Shown one piece after another: positions 50,601 through 64,000 of a DNA stretch of 64,000 nucleotides (positions are counted from its first letter, which is position 1; every line of letters begins with the position of its first letter). Both the position numbers and the translations under genes were made by a program. The notes beneath the pieces were generated by a model. That model saw only the letters and a program-made list of their open reading frames with translations, was not told the origin of the DNA and did no database searches. The DNA is taken from positions 85,962,670 to 86,026,669 of the forward strand of contig CM047427.1 in assembly GCA_026168455.1 (NCBI GenBank), written 5' to 3'. Source of the DNA: Theocolax elegans. Lineage: Eukaryota > Arthropoda > Insecta > Hymenoptera > Cerocephalidae.

Positions 50601-53600
50601 TGTTAAATCAATTTTAAAATATGCAATTTTATAATTGGGTTGGTAAAAACAAAGGCTGGTATAACCAATCGGATTAAGTTAACTTTAAAAGGGTAAATAT
50701 GACATTGTTGTTAGAATGGAATAAACCTTATTTACAATTTTTAACTGTACACAATATCAAATATGTAAATGCACAAAGCAGTTGGTTATTATCACAATTA
50801 TATTAATACTGAATTGCTTTGCAAATTAAATATTTTATTTTATTTTTTCGTCAAATCTAAAATAGATTAACACACGTAACAAGGTACACTTTAAAGTTAG
50901 AATAATCTACGATATATTTTCAATATTAAAAGTGTGTTTTAACAGGACATAGAACACCAATTACTTATACCCCTTCCAATTGATAACAATTTTAAAATAA
51001 ATCACATTTTTTACAAATATTAAGTAAATATTTAAATAATTGAATTTTGTGCTGCTAAATTTCATTTTACCAATATTAACTCACCATTTTTGTTTCCATC
51101 ATACATGCAATATATATATAACATGTATCAGCAAATTTCCAGGGCCATCCAGACATTGACCAACTGATATATCCGTGCAAGTTGAAATTTTAATAAACGA
51201 ACGTAGACCGACTGTATATTAGGCTCGCAGGTATACATACATACAGATATTTATAAATATACACACATACATATAGATATTCCCGAGCGTAACGGTGAAT
51301 ATTTCGTTCATTCATCAGGAATGCATTTATTAAAACATTCCGCGCGTACCCCGGACTCCCCGCGGCCGTGAACCCGCCGATCCGGCTCTCGATCGACCTC
51401 CCCACCCAAATCGCTCGGATTCTTAGATCGACGGAACGTACACCTGGCTTCACAACGTTCAACCACGTTCATTTTACTACCCTGTTACAAACTTTTCCAA
51501 CTTTCTAAGTCTCTGGGTTTCGGAAAATTTCATTTTGATTGTTCGAAATATTTTATCGTTCCAAAGGGGGGTTGTCTGGGTGCGTTTAGGGCAATCATCT
51601 CTTTCATTTTCATCGGTTTGTTTCAAGCGCGAGCTTCATTTAAATGCGCTAAATACATTTATGCTTTGATTTATGGTTATTGATATTATATATATAAAAT
51701 ATTTATACGTATTCTCATAAGTACACTTTTACGTTAAATTTTAAATAACGTTGCGGTATATTTTTACCGATTAAATATTATCCCGGTTTCGTATAAACAC
51801 GAAAGTTAATAATTGTAGAAATTAAACTACTTATTTAAAATAAGAAGATGAATCTCGTTTACTCAAACGTATGGCGGAGCCTCGTTTCCGAAAAGAAAAA
51901 AAAAATTTGCACAACACTGCGCGACCACCCACATGGAAAAGAAAACCTGTCCGCGTGATAAATGCGCGCTCCAAAAAACCAGCGCCTCGGCGAACACCTG
52001 AAATCTCGAAAATTCCTAGTATAAACAAGCGATTATTTCGTGAAGGAGAAAAAAGGTAGGCGGAGGTAGAGAGCGAATCTGCGTGCAGAAATGAATCTTT
52101 GGGCGATAAAACGCGAGTGAGACTGATCACGCCGCGGGCGTTCGAAAAGTGGACTTTAAAATTTGCATACCCGAAACGCGTGTCGTGGGAGGGGCCGTGC
52201 GCTTATGACCAATCGATTCGCACGGATTGGGCCCCGCTGGCTTTACCGATTAATCGTCTGGGCGCGAGGATGACGCGACGAGTTTATATTCGTAAACTTT
52301 GATTCTATATATCCTCTCTGAATTTTTACGTTTAAATGCTTTCCAATTTTTATGTGTTTTATTTTGTTAGCCTCTTCATGTCTTGGAAATTGAAGTGAAA
52401 GTGGTCGGGATTATTTTATATTTCACGTATGTCTGTATATGTAAAATTCATTTGTTAGAAAACGTTATATACGCTTATGGTTGCGTTATAAATATTGTCG
52501 ATGGATGTATTACATCTTTTGTATTTCATGTGACTGAAAGATAGCAATCTGTCAGATGTTAAATCTATGATTAAAATTTCTGGACTTCTGTCATTCATAT
52601 AATTATTATTCTGCACGTCGTGTATAAATATTTAAATTAGTAATTATTATTAAAAATTAATTAATTACCTTTGTCGCCATGAAATACAGTTTGATTGGCG
52701 AATAATGATGCAGAAAAAGGAAAGTGTTTTATTCTCTCGTATTATGATATACGTTAGGTTATTTGTATGATAAGTTGTACGTGCTCTCTTCCATTTAAGC
52801 GAAAATAATTTATAGCCTCTCCAAGAGTATCACCTATTTGATACCCATAAACAAGTTCCACATATAACCTTAAAAAGGGACAAATGAATACTAAGATCCA
52901 GTGATGCATTATTAAATGACTATACAACTGCAGCATCAGTCCGTCCCCAATTTACCATTAAAATACCCATCCGTATATACCTTACTCATATATACGCGTC
53001 CATCTAAGTTTATAAAGACTCTAAAGATGATAAACTCGACAATCGTAATAGAGTGTAGCATTAATAACGATGCAAGGAAAAAAAACAATCCCCCCACATC
53101 ATAAACGATATAAGAGGGGTCGAAAAATTCCACAATAGCCGAAGGACGTAGAAATCTCTAAATAAAAAAATGTATATATATATATATACGTATTCCGCGC
53201 GATTATTTGATTAATTGTATGAACTTCCTTCCTGGGACGTATAGAAACCGAGGGGATAAAAGGGATGGAGGCGTTGCCCGTGACATCTGTGTTTTTGGGG
53301 GTCCCGGTGCAGCGCATAATGGCTAATGATAGGGTACACGCATTAAACACGAGATGCGCGATGTGTATCAAAGAGCGTGGTGATTAGACGTCTTTCATGT
53401 CGCGCTCATTACTCTTTCTCTGACCGTTACAGGGTTTAAAGAAATCCCCGGTTCGGGAGTTTCCTGATTAAAAGCCCAGGATGTACTTATATATCGAACG
53501 TTTTGTGCGAAAAGAGTTGATCCGAATGAGAATTTTTGCGAGGGGACGATTACAAATTTATTATTGAGATTACACTATAGAGGGGCCCTCTATTACTATT

Positions 53601-56036
53601 CGCATGGGACACGTTTCATTCTAGCCCCCCTTGTTTTTTCTCTGCCGTTTATTTCGATTGGCAATTGCAATTATTATTATTCTTTTACCAATGTGAAAAT
53701 CACTCTTTTTGTTATTTTCACACAGATTGCTCGAGTTGATTGCAACTTATATTATGTACCGCGGTTTTAATAATTTTTGTATCGATTCTAACATCTAATC
53801 ATAATGTATGAATAAACGAAAAATTGACAAACTTTATTTTCTTATGCTTAAATGTATTTTGAAATGTTAACGTTCATCTACCTGATGTATATAATCAAAG
53901 AGGGTTCAATTGATACAATTTAGAAAATGCCTAACAAATGCAAGGTCCAAACGATCCAAGAGTCGCACATCCAGGCTCGAGCTATAAAAATCCATAACGA
54001 CCGTTGCAGTAACGAAACTAAAAATAAAAAAAAAGGGAGGTAAAGACAGAAGGAAGCGAGTCGTAGCGATTCGAAAGAATACAATGAATCAAGGCGTTTT
54101 ACTACCGGTTTCGGTACGACGTCGCGGTAGCTCGCACGATTCCCCCGCGAAGAGAAAGCGCGCGCATCTACCTGATTTATCGGGCCGTAAACTATCGTAA
54201 TTAGCCGCGGACTAGGGATTCCTCGTCGTGTGCTTTCGTTATGTTTCCGAATGGAAATGGAATCGCGTTTCATAAATCAAGAATCGCGCGGGTAATGGCC
54301 GATGCGTCCAATTTTTCTTCTTTTTTCTCTCCTTTTTTTTTACTTGTCTTTACGTGCCGGTGTAAATATTCCCTTGCCCGTCTGTATGTTTACATTAAAT
54401 AAAGATGAGAATGCTGAGGAATGCGTTGTTAATAGAGTTGTTTCTGGAACACGGAAAAAGGCGTTAAACAGATTTTTCATTTCGTCTACATGCAAACTTA
54501 CATACACTCGATGAATCTTGTTATCGTTTCAATGGTGTTTTCATTAAGTTAACTTAAATGAGAAATTTGTATATACAAATATTTCATAATTGTAACTATA
54601 GTGATTTAATTACAGTAATTAATTTTTATGCTTGAATATTTCTCAAAACAATGCAATACCAAATTGTCGAAAATAAAATATTATTATTAAAATTATTGAA
54701 AAAAAATGTATGTATACGTATATATTAATTTTGTAGAAAGAAGTTCATAATAGCATGAAGAGCACAATTTGGGTAGAAATACGATTAAAAGACAAAGTAT
54801 GATAATCGGATTCCCAAAGTACGCACGTATATAGTTGGTTGGTTGGATCCCCTAAATATTTAGTGTAATACACATCAGTAATTCAGTAAAAACTCCCTTT
54901 CATCATGAATTGCTCGTATAGAGAGATTACAGCTGGTCTCGTTAACCTTTTGAAAACAAAACGACTCGTTAAACGGGTTAAAAATCATGTCTACTAGTAC
55001 TACTCATCGAGTCGTTCTAAAAAGCGTAATTGGGAAAATCCTCTTCCCGGAAAAGATGGTCGAATCAAAGGGACGTGCCGCGAAGATCCTCTTAGTACCT
55101 CAAAGTCTTTTTTTGCGACGTCAAGCATCACGGATGCGCACCTTTACAAAGCAGATTAGTGCGTGCTCTCAAATCGATACATGCTTGGACGAATTTCAAC
55201 GATCTATTGTGATCCAACGGATCGCTTACCGGACAATGAAGAAGAAAAGCTAACGACTACCGACAGACGTTTAACGATATGGCACCAGTTTTTCTCGCCG
55301 GCTATGACAAAGGATTGCGCTATTGTGCAAAATTTTCAGGGATGCGTTTTTTTACGACGATGCTTTTTTTTCTGTAAGATGGGTATATAATCTTCTATTC
55401 TTTTGGATACGTCAGGGATCGAAGGGAGCAGTTTTTGTTTTGACGGTGAATCGTATCGACTGATCGGTTTTAATTGTAATACGTAGATGTTTTCGATTTC
55501 GGGCTTTTGTCAGTCGGATGAGATTTCGAGTTTGACGCGTTCGTTTGGGTATATGGATTTGGGAAATGTTATACTTTCGAGAAGGAAACGCCAGATTGTT
55601 AACTATGATGGATCTCACGAAAGTTTCAAGGAGGAAGTAACGATCTTAAAGAATACATAGATCAAAATGATGAAAAGTTGCTTCGTAGTATACGAAATTT
55701 TCTTTCATTTCATCTTTTTTTTTTGCATTCTGAGAAAATGTGAATAGATGCATACGTATGGGAATTGTTAAAAATATTTAAATGTAGCGTTCAATGCATT
55801 TCACTTGGTATTTCCATTACATTAAATTTCCAATATTTTTAATAAGTATATTTTAAATTACTCCGATGTTTAAGATATGAAAAACTCCAAGGAAATCGTT
55901 ACAAATAAGGTAAAAATGAAATTCTATATCTATCACACACAACTAAATCATGTCAAACGAAATACTCGAAGAGATTCTTCTCGCTTCATGAAATTTTATT
56001 AGACATTGGTGAAGGTGTATCAGTAGAGATAAATAG
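42601..56036. other. Upstream non-coding DNA, first part
   Basis: No gene recognised. AT-rich DNA has (AT)n at about 43250-43274, GA at 43633-43651, CT at 44640-44690 and TA at 47826-47850. GC-rich islands are at about 44340-44760 (with CACGTGACGTG near 44515), 45590-45760, 46830-46960, 49240-49480, 51340-51440 and 52100-52290 (octamer ATTTGCAT at 52161-52168). These are candidate regulatory elements or unannotated first exons. No Wnt signature (CHG-SGSC, WNCSS) is present on either strand. Confidence 0.5.
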
Positions 56037-56949
56037 TTAAAATTTAGGGTATTGATCGTTACGGATATTCGCATATAGATCGTTCCTCATAAACATTAAA
56101 ATCCCTTCCTCGTGGTCGAGTAGGTGGAGAACCAGACTCCGAATCCTCAAGCTGGAAGAGAGTGCGAGATCCGACAGCTTCGGAGGTGGCAATGAGCGAG
56201 CCGCTAGGGGCCCGCCTTCGACACACCCACGCGCATACATCTTGCTTTTCCCTTTTCGATCCCGTGCTCGGATCGCCGTTGGCCGAGAAATATCCCCCCG
56301 TACGGTGGCCCTCTTTTTTTTCGCGCTTGCGCTAAACGGCGCATCGATCACGCGCGCTTCCATTTTGTTGCGGGAGAGAGGCTACGGGGATGACTATTTT
56401 TCTAGATCGCTTCTCACAGGTGATCGGTTTTGCTAATTCGTCAATACCTCCCATATTTTTCGATTTTCCGCGGCACCTTACAGTTTATCTATTTATACTA
56501 AGATTGAGTGTTCCCTTAAAAAGACAATTTTATGTCATTATAATATACGAATCATCAGGTAATGATTTATCTTTCAGTTTCGATTAGACCCACAGTGAAA
56601 ATTAATAATATATTATTTCATCGCAGTTGATTTATCTATTAGATTTTTACGTGATTTAAATTAATCAAAAATTTTTTTTTTAAATCTCAACTACTCATTT
56701 TAAAAGAATAGATTCTTTCAATTTAATTAAAAAAACTCCATTTAATTACTATATAAATCCATGTCCATGATAAGGTTTTTTAAAATTAACAAAATATGGT
56801 AGACAAGTTAAAATCGCTTTTACACACTTAAATAATATAACAAGTCCAAGAAGTATAAACTATCGAGAATTAAGGATAAACTGCATTTAGTTGAAATTTT
56901 ATTAAAGCAACAATTGTTAAAGTGTTAAATAAATAATAAAAGAGACGAT

Positions 56950-57510
56950 CTAGAATGCATACCAATCGTCGATTTTTAATAAATCTCTCTCATCGTACCT
57001 TTTGACATGGATAACCACGCCCGAGATCGCCGTATGTACATCCTCGAGTCGAGAGACCCACCGCGAGTAAACGGAGCTGCGATCGTGCACCTCGATCTCT
57101 TCCACCCTTCCTCCCTTCCTCCCTTCCCCTGTGACCAAGAGATGATCGTCCCGATAGAGCAGCATCATCGTATTTAATAATCGTACAATGGCCGAGCGCC
57201 TCCGCGATAAGATCGTTCCGCGAGCTCCCTCGCTAGCAATAACGAAATTAACACTTCCATGCGCGTTTGTCCCTCGAACTTGCATTCGCGATTCGACAGA
57301 TCCATTAGCGATTCTCGGAAGTCCATTATATGAGGGGGATAAATTAAGAGATCGGACGGTTCGTGAGAAAACCGCGACGTGAGCTTTTTTAACGCATCGG
57401 GTACGTGAGCGCATATTTTTATGTGTACCCACGGGGATCTTATTGAGGTATATAGATATATATACATTTGAGGTCCGATCATTCTTACCGAGATTCCGCG
57501 CGTGAATCAA
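56950..57510 (-). other. Unassigned 186-codon open frame
   Basis: The longest uninterrupted frame upstream of Wnt10. It begins at a TTG, not ATG, so if coding it would be an internal exon or start at a later ATG. No domain is recognised and it has no signal peptide or membrane segment. Its composition is close to random with many Arg and Val. It lies in DNA that is GC-richer than its surroundings, where long chance frames are more likely. A GTAAGA donor-like word sits at its upstream edge on the same strand. Confidence 0.15.
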
Positions 57511-60500
57511 ATGTGTTCAATGGAATATACTTTCAACGTATATAAAAGTACTGCAAATTTTATATATATAATTTTATTTTACCGCACAGCGTAGCAGAGC
57601 CATCTATACGACCATGCACAAACTCGTTAACAGTTTACAATCGCGTGTGTTAATTTGAACGTGATTTTCTTTTCTTTTTGTTCAAAGATTTTTTAATTGT
57701 TTAAAGCCGTTCGATGTATAGTTTGACCTGAAAATGAGGAGCCACACTAGCGGCTGCCGGCCGTAAATACTCATTTATTCCTGGATTAATGGGAGAAACT
57801 AGACGGTTTAACTTTGTCCATGTTTCAGGATACAATCCCCAAATTGTAATTAATTCGTGAATTATGTGGATGATGTGTAACGAAGCCCCCAAGGGGAGGT
57901 GATATTATTATTATACCATCAACGGTATAATAAGCACTAAATTTTTTACGAACCTACAATTTTTTCCTTCTCGTATAATTATTTTATTTTATGCACTAAT
58001 ATTTTATAAATATTCTTAATTACGAGTAACAATATAATTTGTGGATTAATAAGTTATTATAGCCATTCAAGATGTTTGATTCGAAGACGGCTTAAATTGG
58101 CTTAACAAAAAGAATCCATTGTAGAAAAAAAATGAGATCGACGTAAACAAACTAATCAAACTGTTCGGGAAAAAAGAATTACCACTAAACAATCCTAAGG
58201 AAAACCCAGTAATTTCACTCGCGTAAATCATAGAGTTAAAGCCAAGCGAACCAACCGATATCTCCGTACAAAATTATCCATACACTCGGATATATGTAAA
58301 GTGTACATAGAAACTGCATAATTTTCATACACTGAAATTATAGTAGGGATGTAAAATCGGTCTTAGCCAAGTCTCCGTATGGTAGGCAATTATCATTTCC
58401 TCGCGGGACGCGCGATAATTCGCGGAAGGAGGAAGTTAAGCCACACGCACGTGGGGATCCGAGACCTTTTAATTTTCGATTGGTCGCGGCGCAACATTTT
58501 CGTTACACTACTCGATCGTTGATGATATAACGAGAATATGAATACCTTGTCATTATTTTTGATTTTGAAAAATTCTCACGTGACCGGTATAATTGGATCA
58601 TCTATTGGTTTTACTTCGATTTGTTAAATTGCGAGTGTTAAATACAATTCGATCGCGTGATCCGTTAAATTGAGAATTCGTATTTGCGGGGCTATTGAAT
58701 GATCGTTTCGTCACGGTTTATTACATATGCTCGCGTATTTTTATTAAGGATCATTTTTTACATTATTCGCAGATTTAATTTTAATTATGCAGATTTATTA
58801 AAAGTAAAATTAATCGATTAAACAAAAGAGTTTATAATATACTAGGTAATCACAAAAATATAACTTTTATAGAATATTTGTATTTTTAATGATTGTATAC
58901 AAAAAAATTAATTTTAAAAATTTGTTTAAAGTTGCATTAAATAAAAATTGACTAAGCATTCTTTAAATATAATACAACATATCATAATGATTAATCTTCT
59001 TCTGAAGAAAACATCAGCTGGCCAATGGAAAAAAAGTATGGTCAATCATAAGCTACACACGAAACTCGAATCATCCTACTTCATTTTCCAGAAGCAGAAC
59101 TCTAGGAAAACCCAGTAGGATATATCCGAGTGTCCAAATGTTTCGCGGACGTTCACTCGTAAGAATCATCGAACGAAAAAAAAAGAAGGAAGGATGACGC
59201 GGCGTCGTCGTATGCGGTGAGAGGTGCATAAAGTAACCATATGGAGGCACAATGAACTTAAAAATGAATCCAGGGCTCTCTCCCTCCTAAGGAAGCGCAA
59301 AGACGTATGCCTTTGTTTCTCAATATATAGGCTGTGGGAACCAATTTCCGTTTAGATTCGGCTTCATATAAAGGATTTTGTGAATGAAAGTTATTCTTCT
59401 TCGTTTTTTTCTCGCGATTGGATCCTTTGCACGTGAGCCCAACGTCTTCTTTGCTCGAACGCCCCCTTCCGTTTTTTCTCTCTCGCTCGCTCACTCTCTC
59501 TCTCTCTCCGTATCTCTCACTCTTTCTCTCTTACACTGGTGTTATTCGCACTCGAAAGGGTAAACTCAAACAAGGGAGCACCAACTTTGGATAGGGGCAC
59601 TTGAGCTCTCCATTGTACCTTTTTTTCTTCGTCGAATTTTCGTCAAATCGTAGAAGAGAAGGACGAGTTGTTTGGTTACTTCGATTCCAATTTTATTGTT
59701 TTTTTATTCGTGCTGTCAAAATATTACAAAACTTAATATTTAAGAAGGTAATTTAAATTTTAGTAATTTTTGTTATTCGATATGGGAAATAAAAGCTTCG
59801 GTTTTTATAACTCTCTGCAGTAAGTACCGCAAAAACCGTAAACACCCATTACGCAGGTAATAAATTGCAAAATTTAATTTTTATTTGCATCGATAAGAAA
59901 TATATCTTCGAAAACGAAAATGACGAAGTGAAAGTCTTATTATTACGAATGAACGCCTCTCGACTTCCTTTCTCATTATTACTTCTTTCTTGTTTGTCCC
60001 GAATTAAGTGCCCGAGGTGCGCGCATGCGCATTGATTCACGCTGGTATATTTATGACAACCAAGCGGAAAACTGACGTAAAGAGCGTCTTCGAATCGTTT
60101 GGGAAGTTGGACACAGGTGATTCGTGAGAAAACACAGATAAGCTTCGTTCTCCTTTTTTTTCCTCTCCACCTCTCGGTGCGTCTTGCTCCTTTCCTGTCG
60201 AGGCAAATATAGTCCGAGATTACCGAAGGAAACGCGCGGCGTGTGTTTGCCCAAGGATTAAACGTGGCACCGCAAAATGTTCCGTAAAGCTTGCACCGAA
60301 GAATCTCAGTTCTGCGTTTTCGTTTCTCTCTCCTCTCCTTCTCTCTCTCTCGCTATCTCTTTCCTTCTTGCAAATCGATTTTCTCTTTTTAAGCGTTGTA
60401 TACTTATTTTTTTTGTAAATGAGATGCGACATTATAAATCATGCAAATTAAAATATTTTGTAAACTCGCGGTCAAATTTAGAAAAGCTGTATAATTTTTG

Positions 60501-61071
60501 GTCGAAATTTATTTATTTATATCAATTGACTAAAAGTTGTCTTATAGTTGGAATAATTTATTTAAAACACATAGTATAACTGTTTTTTTTTCGGAATGGT
60601 TCATATAATTATTGACCTGTATATTTGAATTTGAAATTCGTAAATATTTAATCGTTTCTTTAGTCCAATTATCGATCTCTCTAGTCTGCATAATAAAAAT
60701 AAATAGAACGTTAAAACTACCTGAGGAGAAGAGGAAGCGAACGTCTGATTTCGGGAGTGTAAGAATCAATGATCCATCGAGATTTTTCGCAGGTGAGCGC
60801 AAAACTCATCGTTAAAATTGACGAAGCGAAAAGAGGGTAACCGACCATCAATAATACTCGGGAATCCGAAGAAACGTCGAAAGCACAAGACAAAAGAATG
60901 TGTATATTCATATATATATATATATATATACATATACTTATATAGGTAAAATGTATAGGGTAAAAATTTGACCGAGGTGAGAAGGAGATCGCGCGCGTCC
61001 GTCAGGCCACCAGGGTTAGCAACTTGGTAATTAACAATCCATTTCGTATTCGGACTACGTGTGCGGTCCCG

Positions 61072-61079
61072 TGACGTCA
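61072..61079. promoter_or_regulatory. Full cAMP-response-element palindrome (TGACGTCA)
   Basis: An exact 8-bp CREB/ATF consensus within a CpG-rich patch (about 60970-61220) that has GC-box-like words downstream. The site is exact; function is inferred from context only. Confidence 0.4.
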
Positions 61080-63424
61080 TAATTCGGGGCTCCTCCGGGG
61101 CGTACCCGCCCCCTTAATATGGGCCCCGACACCTCACGCACCTCGCGCGCGAGAAGATTGGTAAAGGTGAGAGAGTGACTCGTTCTCGCCAGAGGGGGGA
61201 GTTATAATGCGCGCTGGACTTCACACGACGCCGATATATATATACACACGTACACACATACGATACATACGTAGGTACATACGGACCTCCTTCGACGCGG
61301 AATTTTCTGGTGCCTAGCTCTGGTTATATCTTTCTCCCCTCTCTCTTTCTTTATTTCTCCGGCATGTATATACAAGTGTCGATTTTGCGTAGGGGATTAA
61401 TTTGTAGGTTTATATATACTCTCCGTGTAGTTTATACTCTTAGTGTAGGGGCTTCTTTTCCCGGGGTAGTATTTCCGAGTTGGCAATTACATCCATCGCC
61501 ATGACCAGAGTAATCCTGCTTATATTCCACGTTCCTTTTTTATATATTTGTACTAACACGTGTAAGCTTCGATCGAGGGGTATTAATATTCATTCTCTCT
61601 CGTAGTGCTTCTTTTCGTCGATCATACTGATGAATATGTGTGGATCACGTTAATTGTTTATAAATTAGACACTTATGTATCGTTCGTTTACCTATACACG
61701 CTTTTCAGACTTTTGCGGAAGTAATCGGAAGTGGATCTTTCCTCATTTATATATGAAAATTATTTTTAATGAATAATTTTTCTATTAGCTCGCATGGCAT
61801 TTTTACAAGGTGTACGTCTAGTTTTTTCACGTTAAATCGCAATATATGCAGGGTATATATATATATATAGTAAATTAACGTGAAATAAATAACTGATAAA
61901 TTATTATACAAATAAGCCTGATTCGAAGAGATTTTTTGAATCGAACGATTAGGGGTCTCGATTTCTAACCTGGCTCGTTATTTCTTCCTGTCGTTTGTAT
62001 ATATGTAGACCAGTTCGAGCCATGTCGAATCAGGCATGACGATCGTTTTAATAATTCAACTTTCATCCTCGTATACAGGCTGTTAATTAACGCCATTCCA
62101 AAAATAATATATTGGATACATGCATTGTCGTGGGAGCGATTATTTATTTCTTTTTTTTTTGTATCGGCGGACACGAATAAACTATTAAAAATAAATATTA
62201 TTTTATTACACGCCAATCCTTATCTCCAGATATACGATAGGTTTATACAACCTGTCGAGAGGGAAAATCTTAGCGCGGTCAGGTATAAATATAGGTGTTT
62301 AATGGGCTTTTACTACCGTGTATATATGCGAATGATTCGCAGATAGGAGCGATACCTAAATAAAGAAGAGATTCTGCACCTGAAAATTAGTGAAAGAATC
62401 TTTAGTACCTGAAATATTTTGTTAAATAGAACAATCAACGCGAATGATACTGATCATTACTATTTACTATACTGTAATTTTCTTTTAACCTAAATATACA
62501 TACATTCCGAGCGAGATATGGTATTTAATTTTTGCTACCTAATTATGTTTATTTAAAAACTACCTTGCAATCGCAATTAGAAGGCTTTTAACGTCTTTGT
62601 CAAAGCTTCATTCAGGAGAGACAATGATCGTACAACAAAATTTATGACGCAAGAGGAGACTAAGCGAATTGTTAGAAGCTTATTATATCAAAAGAGTTAA
62701 GTCATCCAAGGCAATGATACATCTCAAAATTTTAAAGAACAGTTAAGAATCCTTCTGATGTCTATCGATATTAAGACATTAGGTTAAGATATCGTTACTT
62801 TTATAAGTAAAAGTAATTTTAATAAATGAGCTTTATATTGTTTCACCTGAAGATTCGTTACAGTGCAGTGCGATACGATTCAGATTCGAAGATTGCGTTC
62901 TGATATATATATAACGTTAAACGTGCACAGTATATTCCGAGGATTCTTAGAACATCGATAATAATTAAGAGAGTTAAAAATGTTAGAAATCTCGCGAGGT
63001 GTAGTGAATCGTAGCCGCGATTACTTAACTCATTGTTCCCATATTGTATACACAGGAATCGTCAGAATGTATATACGCGAAGATAAAAAAAAAAAGGTTG
63101 GCACTAACGCGCGAAACCCCAGAGCCGTTTATCCTGAGCGAAGTTGGTTCACCACGGCGGCGGTCGAAACGAAGAAGATCGAGTAAGAGCTCACGCAGCG
63201 GGCCACGAACTATAGTAGTGGTGGTATATATCTATATATATAGTGCTCCGGTGGTGGCGCGGTACCACGGCATAATAACAGGCTGGCTAGCTGATGACTT
63301 CATTGAACTCGCGCGAGGCTCTTTCTCGTGCTATCTTTCTCGTGGCCCCAGGTAGGACCTCCCTGAAACCGCCTCGAATTATGATCGGGTCCGTAGCCCC
63401 CTCGAGCGACTTGGATGAGCTTCG

Positions 63425-63497
63425 GTAGGTGGGAAGGGGAGGACGGGAGGAGGACGGGTGGCGGACGAGGAGGAGGGGGAGGGGAGGGGGGGGGAGG
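63425..63497 (+). repeat. G-rich tract, G-quadruplex potential
   Basis: Dense GGG, GGGG and longer runs separated by A, C or GA words. More than four runs fall within 70 bp. Open frames across it on both strands are low-complexity artefacts. Confidence 0.8.
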
Positions 63498-64000
63498 AAT
63501 ATTAAAGGCGTCTGGCGTTTGTCGCTGTGTTGCGCGTGCGTGTATCGCGCCTGCAAGAAATTTTCGGTGTTGCGCGCCGCTTGGATTTTTTTTACGAGTT
63601 CTCGAACCGTTGATTTTTTTATGGTCTTGACGGTTTTGGCCGTTTTTTATTGCTCCTCTCTTTTTTCCTTTTAATCTTCCTTTCCCCCCTCCCCCACCTC
63701 CCTTTTTTTTCTCTTCTTCCGAGATTATGTTGTTGTGTAGTTGCGTTGATTGATCAATTTCCACATTGGCGAATTCGGGTAGTATTGAATTTTAATGCGA
63801 TGGAAAATTAAATATTCGATCTATGGCTATAATGTTTTTTAGTCGTGTACATTTTCTCAATAAATATAACGTTGATTTATAATCCACGTAATTTTTACGT
63901 ATCTATAAAATGAGTAATGAAATACGAATGAACTATTATTTTTAATTTGTGAGCAATAGCTATTCAAGGTGTTGAAAATCGGTCCTCACCTTGTAAAAAC

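Larger units (their letters stand above)
57511..64000. other. Upstream non-coding DNA, last part
   Basis: No gene recognised. It contains a perfect 10-bp-arm hairpin at 57908-57933, (CT)n near 59483-59530, and a possible plus-strand exon at 60685-60792 (acceptor CTCTCTAG, donor CAG/GTGAGC). A promoter-like CpG patch at about 60970-61220 has a TGACGTCA palindrome at 61072-61079. A G-rich block is at 63425-63497. TA microsatellites are scattered (60911-60930, 61233-61242, 61855-61870). Confidence 0.45.

Noticed and set aside
63287..63764. Overlapping open frames of 89 and 154 codons (minus) and 71-81 codons (plus)
   Set aside because: They span a G-run block and encode Pro, Gly, Lys and Arg runs, with no domain or start context.
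42601..64000. Wnt6 or wingless exons
   Set aside because: Looked for on both strands (CHG-SGSC, WNCSS, CERD, CCGRG motifs) and not found; if linked they lie outside the window.
1..64000. CRISPR arrays, bacterial operons, integrated virus or phage genes
   Set aside because: The DNA is intron-bearing eukaryotic throughout; no regularly spaced repeats and no viral polymerase, integrase or capsid signatures were seen.

Overview
This is eukaryotic, intron-rich, AT-rich DNA from an insect. It holds a ninaC gene (photoreceptor kinase-myosin III) and a Wnt10 gene. Short GT-AG introns, TA-rich microsatellites and scattered CpG-rich islands suggest a hymenopteran such as an ant or bee; that placement is inference from style, not proof.

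Layout: (1) 1-1247, plus strand, is the 3' part of mitochondrial elongation factor G1 (four exons; the gene starts outside the window). (2) 2593-18547, minus strand, is a whole ninaC gene, tail to tail with mEFG1. I could place 17 exons for a short form and four further 3' exons for a long form, with reading phase agreeing at every junction. (3) About 18.5-29.8 kb is an intergenic stretch. It holds a tandem duplication of about 873 bp, and one of the two copies carries a tRNA-derived SINE. (4) 29770-41660, minus strand, is Wnt10 in four coding exons. Its intron 2 contains a 407-bp Tc1/mariner-type MITE with intact inverted repeats and TA flanks. Intron 1 holds CpG-rich, promoter-like patches. 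(5) 41.7-42.6 kb is the GC- and pyrimidine-rich upstream region of Wnt10. (6) 42.6-64 kb contains no gene I recognise. It is AT-rich DNA with separate GC-rich islands, one with a full cAMP-response-element palindrome and one with an unexplained 186-codon open frame. In many insects Wnt6 and wingless lie next to Wnt10, so this is plausibly cis-regulatory space of a Wnt cluster that continues beyond the window.

The three genes share no pathway. mEFG1 moves the mitochondrial ribosome along mRNA, NINAC works in rhabdomeral photoreceptors, and Wnt10 is a secreted lipid-modified ligand. The closeness of Wnt10 and ninaC in the same orientation matches my recollection of Drosophila 27F-28A and looks like conserved linkage. 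I found no undescribed system. The points most worth a second look are the two alternative ninaC 3' ends, the strong hairpin in its last intron, the SINE-marked duplication (which could be an assembly artefact) and the MITE.
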